Of a stretch of 64,000 bases of DNA, positions 23,813 to 34,831 are shown piece by piece. The translations under genes and the position numbers were made by a program. Origin of the DNA: Paragorgia papillata (lineage: Eukaryota > Cnidaria > Anthozoa > Scleralcyonacea > Coralliidae). The first letter of the stretch is position 1. The number at the start of each line of letters is the position of its first letter. The notes under the pieces were generated by a model. That model was not told the DNA's origin. It ran no database searches and worked only from the letters and a program-made list of their open reading frames with translations. The stretch covers positions 4,699,501 to 4,763,500 of the forward strand of contig JAWNZC010000445.1 of NCBI GenBank assembly GCA_035771165.1, read 5' to 3'.

Positions 23813-24855
23813 CCGGAGCTATTTCCACTTGCGACGAAGACTATTCAAAGCATCATAAATCTGTTTGAAAAGACATTGTCATTGATTAAACTATTTTATT
23901 TGCTTTATCTTAACGAATTTTACCGCCGAAATGATTGCTTGCATGCATGTAGGGTTCGGATACAGAAACGTTTCAAAGGTGACAGCTAGGGCAGACACGT
24001 GTAGGCGCTGGGCGCCTACCTATTTTTTATAAATGTGAGGTATTGTTCTAATTTATATTCTGTTTTAAAAGTGGAGTAAAAAACTTAGTGGAATTGGTCA
24101 TCTTATGTCTCCAAAATTCGATATATTTATCTTTCATTTTGTTTACCGCAATATCTGTTAGTTTTGTATTGTTCATGCATTGATTCTGAATTTTCATGTA
24201 ATAAGTCACACAACTTTAGTATATCCATGACATTTGAGTAAAACGATACCTTTCCACTCTTTCCACACAGCTGTTTAGAACGTATAAAAGCTTGTTTTAC
24301 AATTGATACATCAGGCAAGTTGTACATGTGGCTAACATATTTTATTATTCTTTTGCCGGTTTATGCTAATCACAAGAGGGAATTTGCCCAATTCACCTCT
24401 GCAAGCTATGTTGGTTGTCTTTTTTGTTGACTCCCAAGTACATCTTGCAGAATTTTAAATGTGCTTTTTAGTTGGTGTTTGGTCCCATTTATTAAAATCA
24501 TTGTTAGTATATATGCTCCCCATATCTCTATTATACCGTTGTTGCCATGTTAACTATGAATGCCAGAAGTATCTATATATTAATGCCAAACTTACAAACC
24601 TAAACACGAATATAATCTTGAATGCAATGCTATATGAAAACTCTTGTTTCTTTTGAAATTGGGCCAGGGTACCATGCATGCAGGCTAGCATGTTGTAAGC
24701 TCTTTGCTCCTTTCACTTTTGGAGTTGGGCAAAAAGTTGAACAGCTTTGCCTTTTGATGAAGGTGGTCTTGCACGTTGTTGGTAGATTTCGAAAGTGACT
24801 GACTGACTTTGTAGTTTAACTAACAGTGATCAGATTTTAATAGCTGACAACTGTC
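23813..24855. other. Non-coding stretch in the hAT unit
   Basis: AT-rich, with no gene or clear repeat. Short open frames near 24127-24327 and 24459-24656 lack recognisable similarity and look like chance. Confidence 0.45.
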
Positions 24856-24859
24856 TTGA

Positions 24860-25160
24860 TTGCAAACAGTGTTCACCAGTGAGAAGTGTGCACCACATTC
24901 ACCTTCGATTCAAGCTCCGCGTACTTGCGGCAAGTGCACCGAGCCTGAATGTGGTGCATACTTCACACAGGTGAATGCAGTGGTGCAATATACTTCACTG
25001 ACACAGGTGAATGTGCATGGTGCATACTTCACACAGGTGAATATGACTTGCCAGTATACGTACTCGCCAGTAGCCCGAGTGAACGCCTCACCCAAATATT
25101 TTGTTATTATTGTGAACATCCTCGTTCTTTTAGCAGTACAGGGGAAGTTGACTGAGTTAC
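24860..25160. repeat. Degenerate tandem repeat with ACACAGGTGAAT
   Basis: ACTTCACACAGGTGAATG or TTCACTGACACAGGTGAATG recurs about every 30-60 bases between 24945 and 25070, interleaved with GTGGTGCA-type words, suggesting a short duplicated minisatellite. GCAGGGGAAGTTGACTGA-like words then recur near 25139, 25806 and 25909. Confidence 0.6.
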
Positions 25161-25390
25161 ATATTTGATAACACTTTTAGCAGGGGGAAATACATATATC
25201 AATTACTATATATTGCCCTGTTGACGGGGCAATATCTATATACAGGTTATATGACATCTGTTCTCTTGGGATGTATCGTAGACTAATCTCTAGAAAGAAC
25301 AAAGAAAACCGACTCAACTATTTAATAAGCAGGGTTAACTTTCCTCGTTGTTTTATACTTTTAGAAGGGAAGTTGACTCTTAATCATATA

Positions 25391-25781
25391 CCGTAAACCT
25401 CCGAATATAAGCCCCCCCCCCGAATATAAGCCCCCCCATGTATAAGCCCACCAATTTACTAACACTCTCACAATTCCGAATATAAGCCCACCCGTATATA
25501 AACCCATGGGCTTATACATGGACAAGTTTATTACTATCGTAACAGACAGGGAGGGCGATACCATGCAGTGGCACTGCCACTGATGAGGACTATGACGATA
25601 TCTAACTTAATAGTATCTTATGCTTGTTTATATGTTAACCTTCTGTTATATTGAAATAAAGTCAATAAATGTTATTACTAACACAAAATCTTGTCCGTAT
25701 ATAAGCCCCCCCATGTATAAGCCCACCAAAAAATGCTTACGAACGAATATAAGCCCAGGGCTTATATTCGGAGGTTTACGG
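25391..25781. mobile_element. mariner-like MITE with CCGTAAACCTCCGAATATAA ends
   Basis: The inverted ends CCGTAAACCTCCGAATATAA and TTATATTCGGAGGTTTACGG are flanked by TA. The interior is a set of ATATAAGCCC / GGGCTTATA words in both orientations plus about 170 bp of unrelated sequence. Confidence 0.88.
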
Positions 25782-26461
25782 TATTTTATCACAATAACAC
25801 TTAGCAGGGTGAGTTGACTGAATTACTTATATCTGACAATAACACTGACTTATGGTGATTAAGAAGTTTATTTTTATTATAAACATGCAGAGTCAATCGT
25901 TCTTTTAGCAGGGGAAGTTGACTGAATTACTTATAAAAGTAATAGATAAATCACGAGAACGAGGGATGTATGCTATATAAAGTATATAGCTAAAGACCCA
26001 AGGACGCGCAGCGTCCGAGGGCTTTTTATCGCATACATCAATAATAAATTAAACAGAGTTAAGTGGTTAACTTTTTTTGTATACTGCTTTATTGCTTGTA
26101 TGCATGCAACTTGCAACTAAATTTCGTAATAAAAAAATTCGTCAGTAAATAGCACATACCGTATTTAGTTAGTTTAGTTTTAATATACATGACTCTTTGC
26201 TATAAATATTGTCTTTAACTTTGCTATAACTCGGTGTGAAGATCGAAGAGTACCTTATAATGAGAAGATGATCATTTCGCATAAATAGATTTTTAACTCG
26301 TACTGGTACTTCACATTCTCTTTTGTGTCTTGTGCGGCATAATATCGAAGGTGGGGAAATTAACCAAACCTTTCAATGACAATGTGATAGACAAGGGAGA
26401 CTTTGTTTGACCCAGATTTCCCCTCACTCGATTTCCCCTCACGGCCATGTGCGCACCTGAT

Positions 26462-26469
26462 TATAAAAG
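26462..26469 (+). promoter_or_regulatory. TATA box for the secreted four-cysteine protein gene
   Basis: TATAAAAG lies 118 bases before the start codon at 26587, so transcription would begin near 26490-26500. No other strong TATA box lies in the stretch. The element is inferred from sequence alone. Confidence 0.6.
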
Positions 26470-26586
26470 CACGTTGATAAGTGAATTATCGCCAGTTCGA
26501 CTGCAACCAACCCGAAGCTACCGACAAGTGCATTTAAAGAGAGAGAAGAGAAGTCACTCCAGATATATAGCTGATCACGACTGAAG

Positions 26587-29500
26587 ATGCTGTTGAAAGT
26601 CTTAATTGTCGTCTGCCTTTTTCAAGCTGCAGTTGCAATAGGTATGAGGGTTTGGATGTTTTATATTTTACATATATTTGTAAACCGTTGTAAATCGCAT
26701 ACAGTTCGGCCGCGAATATTGTATAGCATGGTTTCCATATAAGATCGTCCCGATTGCCCAAACCTCTCCAATCAGACTAGAGTCGGAGAGATATTTCGAG
26801 TCGCCTAATCTGATTGGATGCATGGATCAGTGAACTCGATGTAAGTTAAAATCTGCTACCTGGAACGCTAACGTCCAGTCATTCGTGGGGCAAAAAGTGA
26901 GGCAAAAAGTTCCAGGCCCTTGCGCGGTTTGCAGGTAGATCTCAGTCTCCCACAAAATGTTTTTTTACACGGTCACCGGTCTTGACCGAACCGCGAAGGC
27001 TCAAAAAGGTTTGAAAAATAATTTATTGAACCATTTTATCACACTTTGCTAAACGTACATTTTAAATTTTAATTGGTTGTGCTATGCTGCCGAACTAATT
27101 ATGCAGTAATTGTTTATTTGTTGCTATAGTAAAAGTCATTGTCTTCACAAAACGTACACACATAAAAACGCGCAAGCTGTTACAGACCTGCAAGCAAGTT
27201 GTTACAAGGCTGTTCAACAGGCTGTCACCGTCATGTGTTCGCACTGGCTGTCCCAGTCTTGTTAACATGTCTGTAGCAGGCTGTTGACAACTTGTAACAA
27301 GGCTGATGACTCCAACAGACTGATGACAAGTTGTTCCAACAACCTGTTACCACTCTGCACTCAACAAGTTGTTAACAGGTTGATGCTAACAAGGTTGTAG
27401 CAGCTTCTTGAATGAACAGCATTGTTACAACCTGTTAACAGCCTTGCTACGGACCTGTTGCGAACACATCCTGTTGACAAGCTGTGAGATTTTTACGTGT
27501 GTACACGAAGTTTGTCGGTCAAGAAATTAAATCAAACTTTTCGTTATAATATAAACCATATATTAGAGTTTCGTTACTCCGAAGAGGATACAAAAAATTC
27601 AACACAAACTTAATAGTATATACAATATGTCATTAGTACCAGTTTCATGTGTCGTTTTGTTTAAAAAGCATTCCGCATTCGTACCGAAAACAACAACTAG
27701 TCTAGTTGTCAGTTATTTCTTAAAATACCATAAGTCACAAAAGACCGTTTAACACACAGTGGAACAAAAATTAAAGGAACAGAAATAAGAAAATGACATT
27801 AGATGAATCTTATGAAATATCAAGTATCAATACGTCTTCAAACTCGTACAAGAATAGCTTTCTCACTCTTGTTCTCACCTTTTCAGCTGGCTGTTTTCAT
27901 CCGCCAGCAAAAGGACGTCTGTTTCCTCAGCCTATTTTTCATCCCTAGCTTAATTTACAGTATAGTTTTGGACTGCTATACAGTAAATAAAACAACAACA
28001 GCACTGCACAACAATGGGAAACCATTAAATGCACGTTTAGTCTGATAAATAATTTTTTCAAACCTTTTTTCGAGCCTTCGCAGTTTGCTCAAGACGGGCG
28101 GCCGTGTAAAAAACATTTTGTGGGAGACTGAAGGCCTACCTGCAAACCGCGCAGGAGCCTGGAACTTTTTGCCTCACGGTTAGCGTTCCAGGTATCAGAT
28201 TTTAACTTACATCGAGTTCACTGGCATGGATTCAGGTGATCGACGATTGGAGCAATCGAGACGATATTATGGAAACCATGCTTATCTTGCTTAAAAGGCG
28301 CAGCGTCAGGTATTAAATTAGCGCTTAATTAAAAGTTTTGCGTGGGACAAAAATTATATTTGTGTGCAAAGGAAAGGAATAATATTCTTAAAATGTTAAA
28401 AGAGTAAGTCATTAGTGCGTTTTCTTACTTTACTATTTAGTCCAAGTTTTGACGTGTGTAATATTCACCATAATTTTAATCATGTGAACTTGAATTTGTC
28501 CACGAAGTTTTTCAAGTTTGCGTCATGGTGACACCGTGCCTTTAAAATACGGGTGCATCTAAATAACCGTGTTTACCAATTATTTTGAAGATTTAGCTGA
28601 GTAAATCGAAGGAAACGTTTATGTAAACTAGGACGATGTTGTATCCGATTTACAGCATACTAAATAGGACTCATTTGTTTTGTCCTTTATGAATTACTGA
28701 GTATTTTAATTACATACATACATGGTATTCTTTATTAAAGGCTTATTAATCGAGTTCGAGGTCTGTATGGATCTACGGGAAAGTATTTGCCTGAGGTTTT
28801 CGTACAGCCCGAGCGACGAAGGAGCGAGGTTTGTGCGAGAGAAACCGAGGGCAAATACTTTCCCATACAGACCGAGAAAACGAGGTTAATAAGCCTTTTA
28901 TTATATGGCTTTTGGTTTGTTTTCTTATCTGTTTTTAGTTCTACGTTTGTCTTGATCAGGTGTCGCTGTTCACCTTAGTTCTTACTTTTGAGCTTGTTCG
29001 TTTCGCTTCATGTTTTAATACACCTGTTAGGCTTTTATATTTCGCGCTTTTAAATAAGAACTTTTTATAAAAAGAAACACTGATGTTTCAGGACGTATTA
29101 TTGTTTATTTTCATTCAAATCAACTCAGTAATTTTCCCGCCAAAACCTGCAGGTCATTAAAAAGGACGTAATGCCCTCTCACAGTGCCGAGAGGGCATTA
29201 CGGCTTTTTCCGGACCTCTCAGCAACCAATCAGCGTGCGCCGTTTGGCGTAATGACCCGAAAACAAGCCCAGCCATATAATAAATTGTCGTAATTACCTC
29301 CGCCAGGAGGCTATGTTTTCACTTCTGTTTGTTTATCTCTTTAGTCTGTTGCTGTGTTTATGTGTTGGTGTGCTGGTGTGTGAATCCGTTGGTCTGTTGT
29401 GTTTTGGTAATCCGTTGGTGTGTTTGTGTATTGGTGTGTTGATCTGTAGATGTGCGGATCTGTTGGTGTGTTGGTTTGTTGGTGTGTTAATGTGTTGGTT

Positions 29501-30632
29501 TGTTGGTGTGTTTATGTGTTAATGTGTTGGTTGGTGTGTTAGTTGGTTTGTGTGTTAGTGTGTTGGTTTGTTTGTGTGTTGGTCTGTTGATCTATTGGTG
29601 TGTTGATCTCTTGGTGTGTTGATCTCTTGGTGTGTTGATCTGTTGGTGTGCTAGTGTGTTAATCTGTTGGTGTGTTGATCTGTTTGTTTGTTGGTGTGTT
29701 GGTGTGCTAGTCACGTTAATCTGTTGGTGAGTTGGTGTGCTAGTCACGTTAATCTGTTGGTGAGTTGGTGTGCTAGTGTGTTAATCTGTTGGTGTGTTGG
29801 TTTGTTTGTTACCTATTTGTGTGTGTGTGTGTGTTTGTGTTTGTGTTTGTGTTTGTGTATTTGTTCTTTTGTTGGTGTGTTGGTATTTTAGTGCGGTTTT
29901 GGTGTGTTGGTCTGTTGGTGTGCTAGTGTGTTAATCTGTTGGTGTGTTGATCTGTTGGTGTGTTGGTGTGCTAGTGTATTAATCTGTTGATCTGTTTGTG
30001 TATCGATCTGTTGGTGTGTTGGCTTGTTTGTTACCTATTTGTGTGTTTGTTCTTTTGTTGGTCTGTTGGTATTTTAGTGCAGTGTTGATCTGTTTGGTCT
30101 GTCACTAGGATATCTCAAAAAGTACTTAACCGATTTTGATGTAACTTTGTGGAAATTATTTATCAACGTTTCTGGTTTAATAGGGTCATGGTATAAAATG
30201 GGCCATACGTGCGTTACGACACGTAATAATGGTTACAAAGATGTCACATACCATCAGAACCAAGCAAGATTCGTCGGAGCAATCAGGCTTCAGCACACAA
30301 GTGGCCAAGTAGGATGCTATGCTGCTGCGAAGTCAAATTGGGGATGCCAGGCAAATCATGTCAACCTTAACATGTTTATTACAGACGTACGCAATCAGCT
30401 CATTTATCCTTCGAAAAGACTGGTGACTACTACCACAGGAGGTTGGTACCAGTTGCCAGGATACACCTCTTCGTCACCAAACCTGGTCTTCACTGATTTG
30501 GGTTATCCAAAATACCTCCAGAAATACGACAAACTCAGGTTCTGGTACGCCGAAGATCTACATGGCTTCACTGAGCACGACAATCACGGCTACACGTGTT
30601 TTAATGTCTATCTTTACTTACTGGATGTTTAA
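26587..30632 (+). CDS. Small secreted four-cysteine protein of unknown function
   Basis: Two exons join in frame: 26587-26641 and 30184-30632 (phase 1), giving 167 residues. Exon 1 alone encodes a signal peptide (MLLKVLIVVCLFQAAVA). The mature chain of ~149 residues has four cysteines (GHTC, VGCYAA, WGC, GYTC) and a closing block RFWYAEDLHGFTEHDNHGYT. That aromatic-acidic ending, with tryptophans and alternating hydrophobics, suggests a compact beta-rich secreted domain. I recall similar endings in uncharacterised cnidarian proteins but cannot name a family. The start is fixed by the signal peptide and the TATA box. The 3.5-kb intron holds a hAT-like element, a MITE pair and a GT-rich minisatellite whose right end nearly touches the exon 2 acceptor. 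The gene lies wholly inside the 14-kb hAT unit. Confidence 0.82.
26828..28223. mobile_element. hAT-like element family A/B, copy A
   Basis: It begins CAGTGAACTCGATGTAAGTT and ends with the inverse. The perfect 8-bp duplication GCATGGAT lies at 26820-26827 and 28224-28231. The inverted ends extend ~150 bp with small gaps. The interior matches copy B (51324-52420) except for a 343-bp insertion at 27158-27500. No transposase frame was seen. It sits in the intron of the secreted-protein gene. Confidence 0.93.
27158..27500. mobile_element. MITE nested in hAT-like copy A
   Basis: The ends are ACACACATAAAAA and TTTTTACGTGTGT. GTAC flanks both sides (27154-27157 and 27501-27504). Copy B lacks it (AAACGTGCACGAAG), giving an empty site. 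The interior is a dense set of imperfect palindromes built on AACAAGTTGTTA and CTGTTAACAG words. Confidence 0.85.
28732..29284. mobile_element. Two adjoining foldback MITEs in the secreted-gene intron
   Basis: The first foldback is about 28732-28901 (AAAGGCTTATTAATCGAG with CGAGGTTAATAAGCCTTT, and GTCTGTATGG with CCATACAGAC). The second is about 28897-29284 (TTTTATTATATGGCT with AGCCATATAATAAA), with an inner inverted TAATGCCCTCTC. No coding. Confidence 0.7.
29290..30150. repeat. GT-rich minisatellite block abutting exon 2
   Basis: From about 29320 to 30095 the sequence is a degenerate repeat of GTTGGTGTGTTGATCT-like words with local duplications (for example GTGCTAGTCACGTTAATCTG twice near 29705 and 29740). 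It opens with ACCTCCGCCAGGAGGC and closes with AAAAGTACTTAACCGATTTT, ends I associate with one dispersed repeat family. Its right edge is ~35 bases before the exon 2 acceptor. Confidence 0.8.
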
Positions 30633-30769
30633 TAGAGCTTGATGTTGTAATTAGTGTTCGTTGATGCAGGGGAAATGCACGTAGTCTTCTGAAAATGAAA
30701 TGTCGAGTTCATTAAATATGTAAACGATAGTCATAAGATGTTAAGAAGAAAATTTGTGAAGTTTTGATT

Positions 30770-30775
30770 AATAAA
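30770..30775 (+). terminator. Poly(A) signal of the secreted-protein gene
   Basis: AATAAA lies 138 bases after the stop codon, followed by a T-rich stretch. The position fits a normal 3' untranslated region. Confidence 0.6.
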
Positions 30776-30789
30776 ATCTTGTCAACAAC

Positions 30790-31378
30790 AACCGTGCGTA
30801 TATGCCCTCTATTATTCAGTTTTATTCCACTGCCATTAATCCCCGAGCCCGTTCTGATGTTTTTCTTTGAGGTTCAACATTATATTTGGAACATGAGGAA
30901 TCATATTCAAACGGTTTAATTGCACCTTGATATAAAGCGTCTGTAATTTTAATATTGTTTGTTTTTGTTATCAGTTTCTGGTGCTATTAGGTCGTGACAC
31001 AAGTTTTTCCTCAGCCACAGCTTTATTATTTTGGAATAAAACATTGCTTTGGAAATTGGTCAATAATAGAAAAACTACATTCATAAAAGTGATAAAACAG
31101 GGTGTAAAGGAGGACAGGGGTTTATATTTGTGTACAGAAACAGTTTAATCGGGGGGGGGGGTTATTTATGTATATTTAACGTATTAAAAGCGGGCGAGGG
31201 GTTGTTGCGTTTATGTATTTCTAGTTAAACAGTAGTTAAAATATCAGCCGATCTCAGTGAAGACCTACCTAAAATGAACGAGTTTTCTGATTGACTATAA
31301 GTAACCAATCACATTGTCGATTATCAATTCATTTCCATGCTCCTTACTGATTAGGGTCTTATAGTTCAATGTAGCAAC
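30790..31378. other. Non-coding stretch
   Basis: No gene or clear element is visible. It contains a G-run near 31150 and AT-rich sequence. Confidence 0.5.
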
Positions 31379-32319
31379 CTCGTCCCCAGGGCCATTTGCG
31401 GGGGCTGGGCCAAGATGGCGGCCAAGAACAAATGGCCCTGGCACAGGCTGAGCTATCACCACATCTGATTGGTCAAGATAACCTTGGATGTTTTAGGTAT
31501 TCTGATTGGTGGAAACAAGGCGGACGGCAGGCTAACTCGCGGGCATTTGTTTATAGGGCTCAAATTATATTAAATAAGTGATACCAGAATTGCCGGCTGT
31601 TAAAAACAACTTCAAAATGAATGAAAATGTGAGGAAAGCTGGCGAAACACCCGTAAAAACGTCGGAAGAACATGTAATGATGGGTCGTGTCGTCTCTGTG
31701 CCCTGGCTGCCATACAACGAAGTCCATGGGATAGCAATTCAGTGTGTTTTCTAAATCGGATGAACGAAAGACTTGGTGCATGAAGAAAGTCAAAAAGTAT
31801 TTTGGCTGCGAAAGGAAAGTACACCAGAGGGCAGAATTTACGTGTTTGGCCATTGAGAGCAGGCTTTTTTCAAACAAGAATTATCGCCTAAACGAAGCCC
31901 TAAATGTTTTTCAAAACGCTGAATTGAATCCACCGAAAACTCACGAAAACTGGGCAGCCGGCCAGACAACGGCAATCCAGTTTCTTGCGAATTTGGTACA
32001 ACGGTGCAGCAAATGATAAATAATAAGCATTTACAGATATTTGTTAAAAGTGTATTTATTTTAATAATTCGACAATATGTATTTGGAAATGAATGTTTTG
32101 ATTGTTTTCAGTTTAGGTCAGTCAAGCTGATCTAAATATTCACTGAGAAAAAATTGAGCCTGACTAGGCGCGATAAACTTAGTGAAACCTGGGTCCGAGT
32201 AAAAAATGCGTCAAAATATGGCACATTTCTTGCAGCCTGTGCCAGGGCCATTTGTTCCCGCCATTTTGTTTTTGGACGCCATTTTGGCCCAGCCCCCACA
32301 AATGGTCCTGGGGACGAGG
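31379..32319. mobile_element. DNA transposon remnant with CCTCGTCCCCAGGGCCATTT ends
   Basis: Inverted ends of ~70 bp (CCTCGTCCCCAGGGCCATTT; GGCTGGGCCAAGATGGCG with an imperfect partner at 32260-32319) bound ~940 bp. On the + strand 31618-31752 and then 31744-32016 are open in overlapping frames (MNENVRKAGETPVK..., ending QFLANLVQRCSK), possibly one decayed protein broken by a frameshift. I do not recognise it. No target duplication is clear. Confidence 0.65.
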
Positions 32320-32457
32320 CTGGGGTTATAGGTGTTGGGTTAGGTTATCTAAGCCAATCAGAAGCCTTATAGCACAGGTAGGTGATGACCACTGACCTAT
32401 ATATAACTGGACTGCGTGCTCCTATTACTTTTGAGTTGGGAAAAGTGTGACCACTGA

Positions 32458-32486
32458 CCTATATATATATATATATATATATATAA
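32458..32486. repeat. (TA)n microsatellite
   Basis: About 14 TA units lie between two short direct repeats (GACCACTGACCTATATATA near 32388 and 32449). Confidence 0.9.
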
Positions 32487-32639
32487 CTAGACTGCGGGTG
32501 CTGCCCAAAAATGTGTCCCCATTTTCACTTTCAAAATGGCGGCATTTATGGGTCCTTCTGCTAATGGTAGCGACCACTGACATGTACTTATCGCAGGAAA
32601 AAATAATATTTATGTAAATACAAAGTGAATTTCTTACTT

Positions 32640-32971
32640 TATTAATAACTCGTCCCTGTGCGAACTTCCCCTAAGGTGAATAAAATCGTCTGGGGTTAGC
32701 CAGAATAAAATACTAAATTAAAGACCAATTCGGACAGGAAAGAGTTAGAGAGCTAGTTTATAAATCGTTCCTGTCCAAGGGCTTCCCCGCCAAGAGGTGA
32801 ATAAAATCGTCTGGCGTTAACCAGACAGAACAAAATACTAAAGAGTATAGTCCTTATTCAAAAATGGCCGCCGAATTAAAATTCTTTTATATACATATAA
32901 ATTAGCCCTTATGAACTCGTTTTCATGTGTGAAATTCTAATTCGGCGGCCATTTTTGAATAAGGTCTATAG
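32640..32971. repeat. Two piggyBac-like MITE fragments and a small palindromic MITE
   Basis: AATAAAATCGTCTGG with AGCCAGAATAAAATACTAAA occurs near 32679, and again near 32801 (AATAAAATCGTCTGGCGTTA). These are in tandem and belong to the family at 18788-18864. A palindromic unit follows at about 32846-32971 (TATAGTCCTTATTCAAAAAT with ATTTTTGAATAAGGTCTATA). Confidence 0.65.
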
Positions 32972-33277
32972 ACCAATAAATTTGGAAAGGGAAGAGTTAA
33001 TGCATGCATGGTTGCTCATTATTAATTTCTTGTGGAAGGACTCAAGAGGCCTGATGGATTATTTGTCTGACCAAATAGGAATATAAGTAGAACATGATCT
33101 CGAGTTTGTGTAAACAAAATATTTCGGTGGTTTTTCCATGTATATTATTTATGTTTGTTGCCTAGCGGCCCGGGATGTTTTCATGATAAAAGTCTTATTG
33201 TAGTTCTGAACTACAATAATAATAATATTCCTAGACAATTACTGTTGTAGCTTTCTAGCAGTCTGAATTAAAGACGT

Positions 33278-33947
33278 GGATTTGGACCCCCCGGTCCAAA
33301 TCTCCTAGTAGATTTGGACCGGGGGGTCCAAATCTACTAGTAAATATGGACCCCCCTTTTTAAACATTTTTTATACCCAAAACAACCCAGAAAACGATGA
33401 ATATGTTACATTCATTAATTTTCATATCCAAAGGCAGTTATAAACCTCACATAGTCGAGCTTATTGTGTTGCAAAGCGAATAAAAAACATTGTTGGGCGA
33501 CATTTTCATTGTTCGAAAATTTGGTTCGTTGACGTACATGCATCAAATAAAATTCTATTGCCAGTAACAATGTAACATTATCTAAATTCAAAAATCTTAA
33601 CGCTGTGTTATTAAACTGAGTAAGTACTACAAAAAACTAGAAAGTTACCAAATGGAAAATATGTATACAACTACAAGGATAAATAAACATCGCTTAAAAT
33701 GGAGAGCGTGGAGATCGCTTTTACTAACTCTGGTAGTGGTTTCCATTTTACGGTTTGTGTTCTTTATCACTAATATAAAGTGACAAAAAAACTTCAGACT
33801 GTTCGCTGTTATGAATTTCGTTTATATTATTGTGTTCACACTACATATATTTAACTTTTGGAGGGGGGTCCAAATCCGCCAACGGGGGGCCATATTTACT
33901 AGTAGATTTAGACCCCCGGGGGGTCCGAATTTAGGGGGGTCCAAATT
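33278..33947. mobile_element. Foldback element of TTTGGACCCCCC words
   Basis: Both ends are arrays of GATTTGGACC / GGTCCAAATC with ACTAGTAG palindromes (33278-33355 and 33860-33947). The middle ~500 bp is AT-rich and non-coding. Ends made of several inverted copies resemble foldback-type elements. Confidence 0.65.
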
Positions 33948-34675
33948 AACTGGGATACCAGCTCTGATTTATATCCAGGTCCTTTATCACGTAAATATTA
34001 AACTGCAACAAAACTAGAATTTAATGTTTATAAAACAATGGAACAACCAATTTTTGTCCATTTATTTTCAGTTATTTCAACTGAAGTTTTTCAAATAAGA
34101 ACCTGCATGTTATAATTTTTAGGCTAAAAAGGTTTTTATAAAATGGGGGTCTAAAAGGCAAATTTTAGCTTAAAGGTTCTTAATTCATAGTTCTTATACG
34201 CGGGTTTTTACTGTAATCCAACAAACGTTTGATATAATGACGAATTTCCCCTTGTTATACCGATTAATTTTTTTGAAATTTCCTCGCAGAAATCGCCGAA
34301 AATGCACTTCTGGGGCATGTAAAATTCAATTCGGGGGGCTTCGCGCCCTAGCTCCTCCGGGGCGGGGGGGGGGGCTTTTCAGTTTGGGCCAGGGGCACCC
34401 TAGCCCAAAGTTACGCCACTGGGCCTTTTCAAAAGCTTTCGCACAGAGTTATTTGTATGGGCGGCAAGAACATAATTAAAATACCATGATGCTTCGTAAA
34501 TTTTGTAAAGTTATAAACTTTTCGAACTATTGGCTTCCAATTAAACAAGTTATACACCGACGCTTGCTCCGACCGTCACTCGGCCCAGGCTGGCGTTAGC
34601 AGTGATCAAACTTCCAATCTCATTGGTTCCTTGTAAACAAAGGGGAAAGGAATGTACCGCTCCATACGACGGTGC

Positions 34676-34831
34676 TTACTCTGTGTTTCGCGCACGAATT
34701 TGTTATTCTTTGACCCGGACCCTGAAAACACCCTAATCCTAACCCTGATCCCAACCCCAATCCTTACCCTAATCCTAACCTCAATCCTAACCCTAACCCT
34801 AATGCATATTCGTGCGCGAAACACAAAGTAA
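34676..34831. mobile_element. Palindromic MITE filled with telomere-like CCCTAA repeats
   Basis: TTACTCTGTGTTTCGCGCAC with its partner GTGCGCGAAACACAAAGTAA bounds ~156 bp. Between them, about 34731-34803 is degenerate CCCTAA/CCTAAT/CCCCAA repeats, close to the animal telomere unit. It is inserted in the right half of the older MULE-like element. Confidence 0.75.

Larger units (their letters stand above)
20416..34421. mobile_element. Giant hAT-like unit carrying a host-type gene
   Basis: The left end is CAGTGGCGTAACT (20416-20428) and the right end AGTTACGCCACTG (34409-34421), a perfect 13-bp inverted repeat. The perfect 8-bp duplication GGCCTTTT flanks it (20408-20415 and 34422-34429). Both ends adjoin G/C-rich runs typical of this hAT family. 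The enclosed 14.0 kb contains the secreted four-cysteine protein gene and many smaller elements, but no transposase that I can see. The disrupted older element on both sides supports a single insertion. Alternatively, a small hAT element was inflated by later insertions, or two ends acted as a macrotransposon. Confidence 0.7.

Noticed and set aside
29313..29891. Cys/Leu/Val-rich open frames
   Set aside because: Translations of the GT-rich minisatellite.
34731..34803. True chromosome end (telomere)
   Set aside because: Only ~70 degenerate bases, enclosed by inverted ends of a MITE and by unique sequence on both sides.
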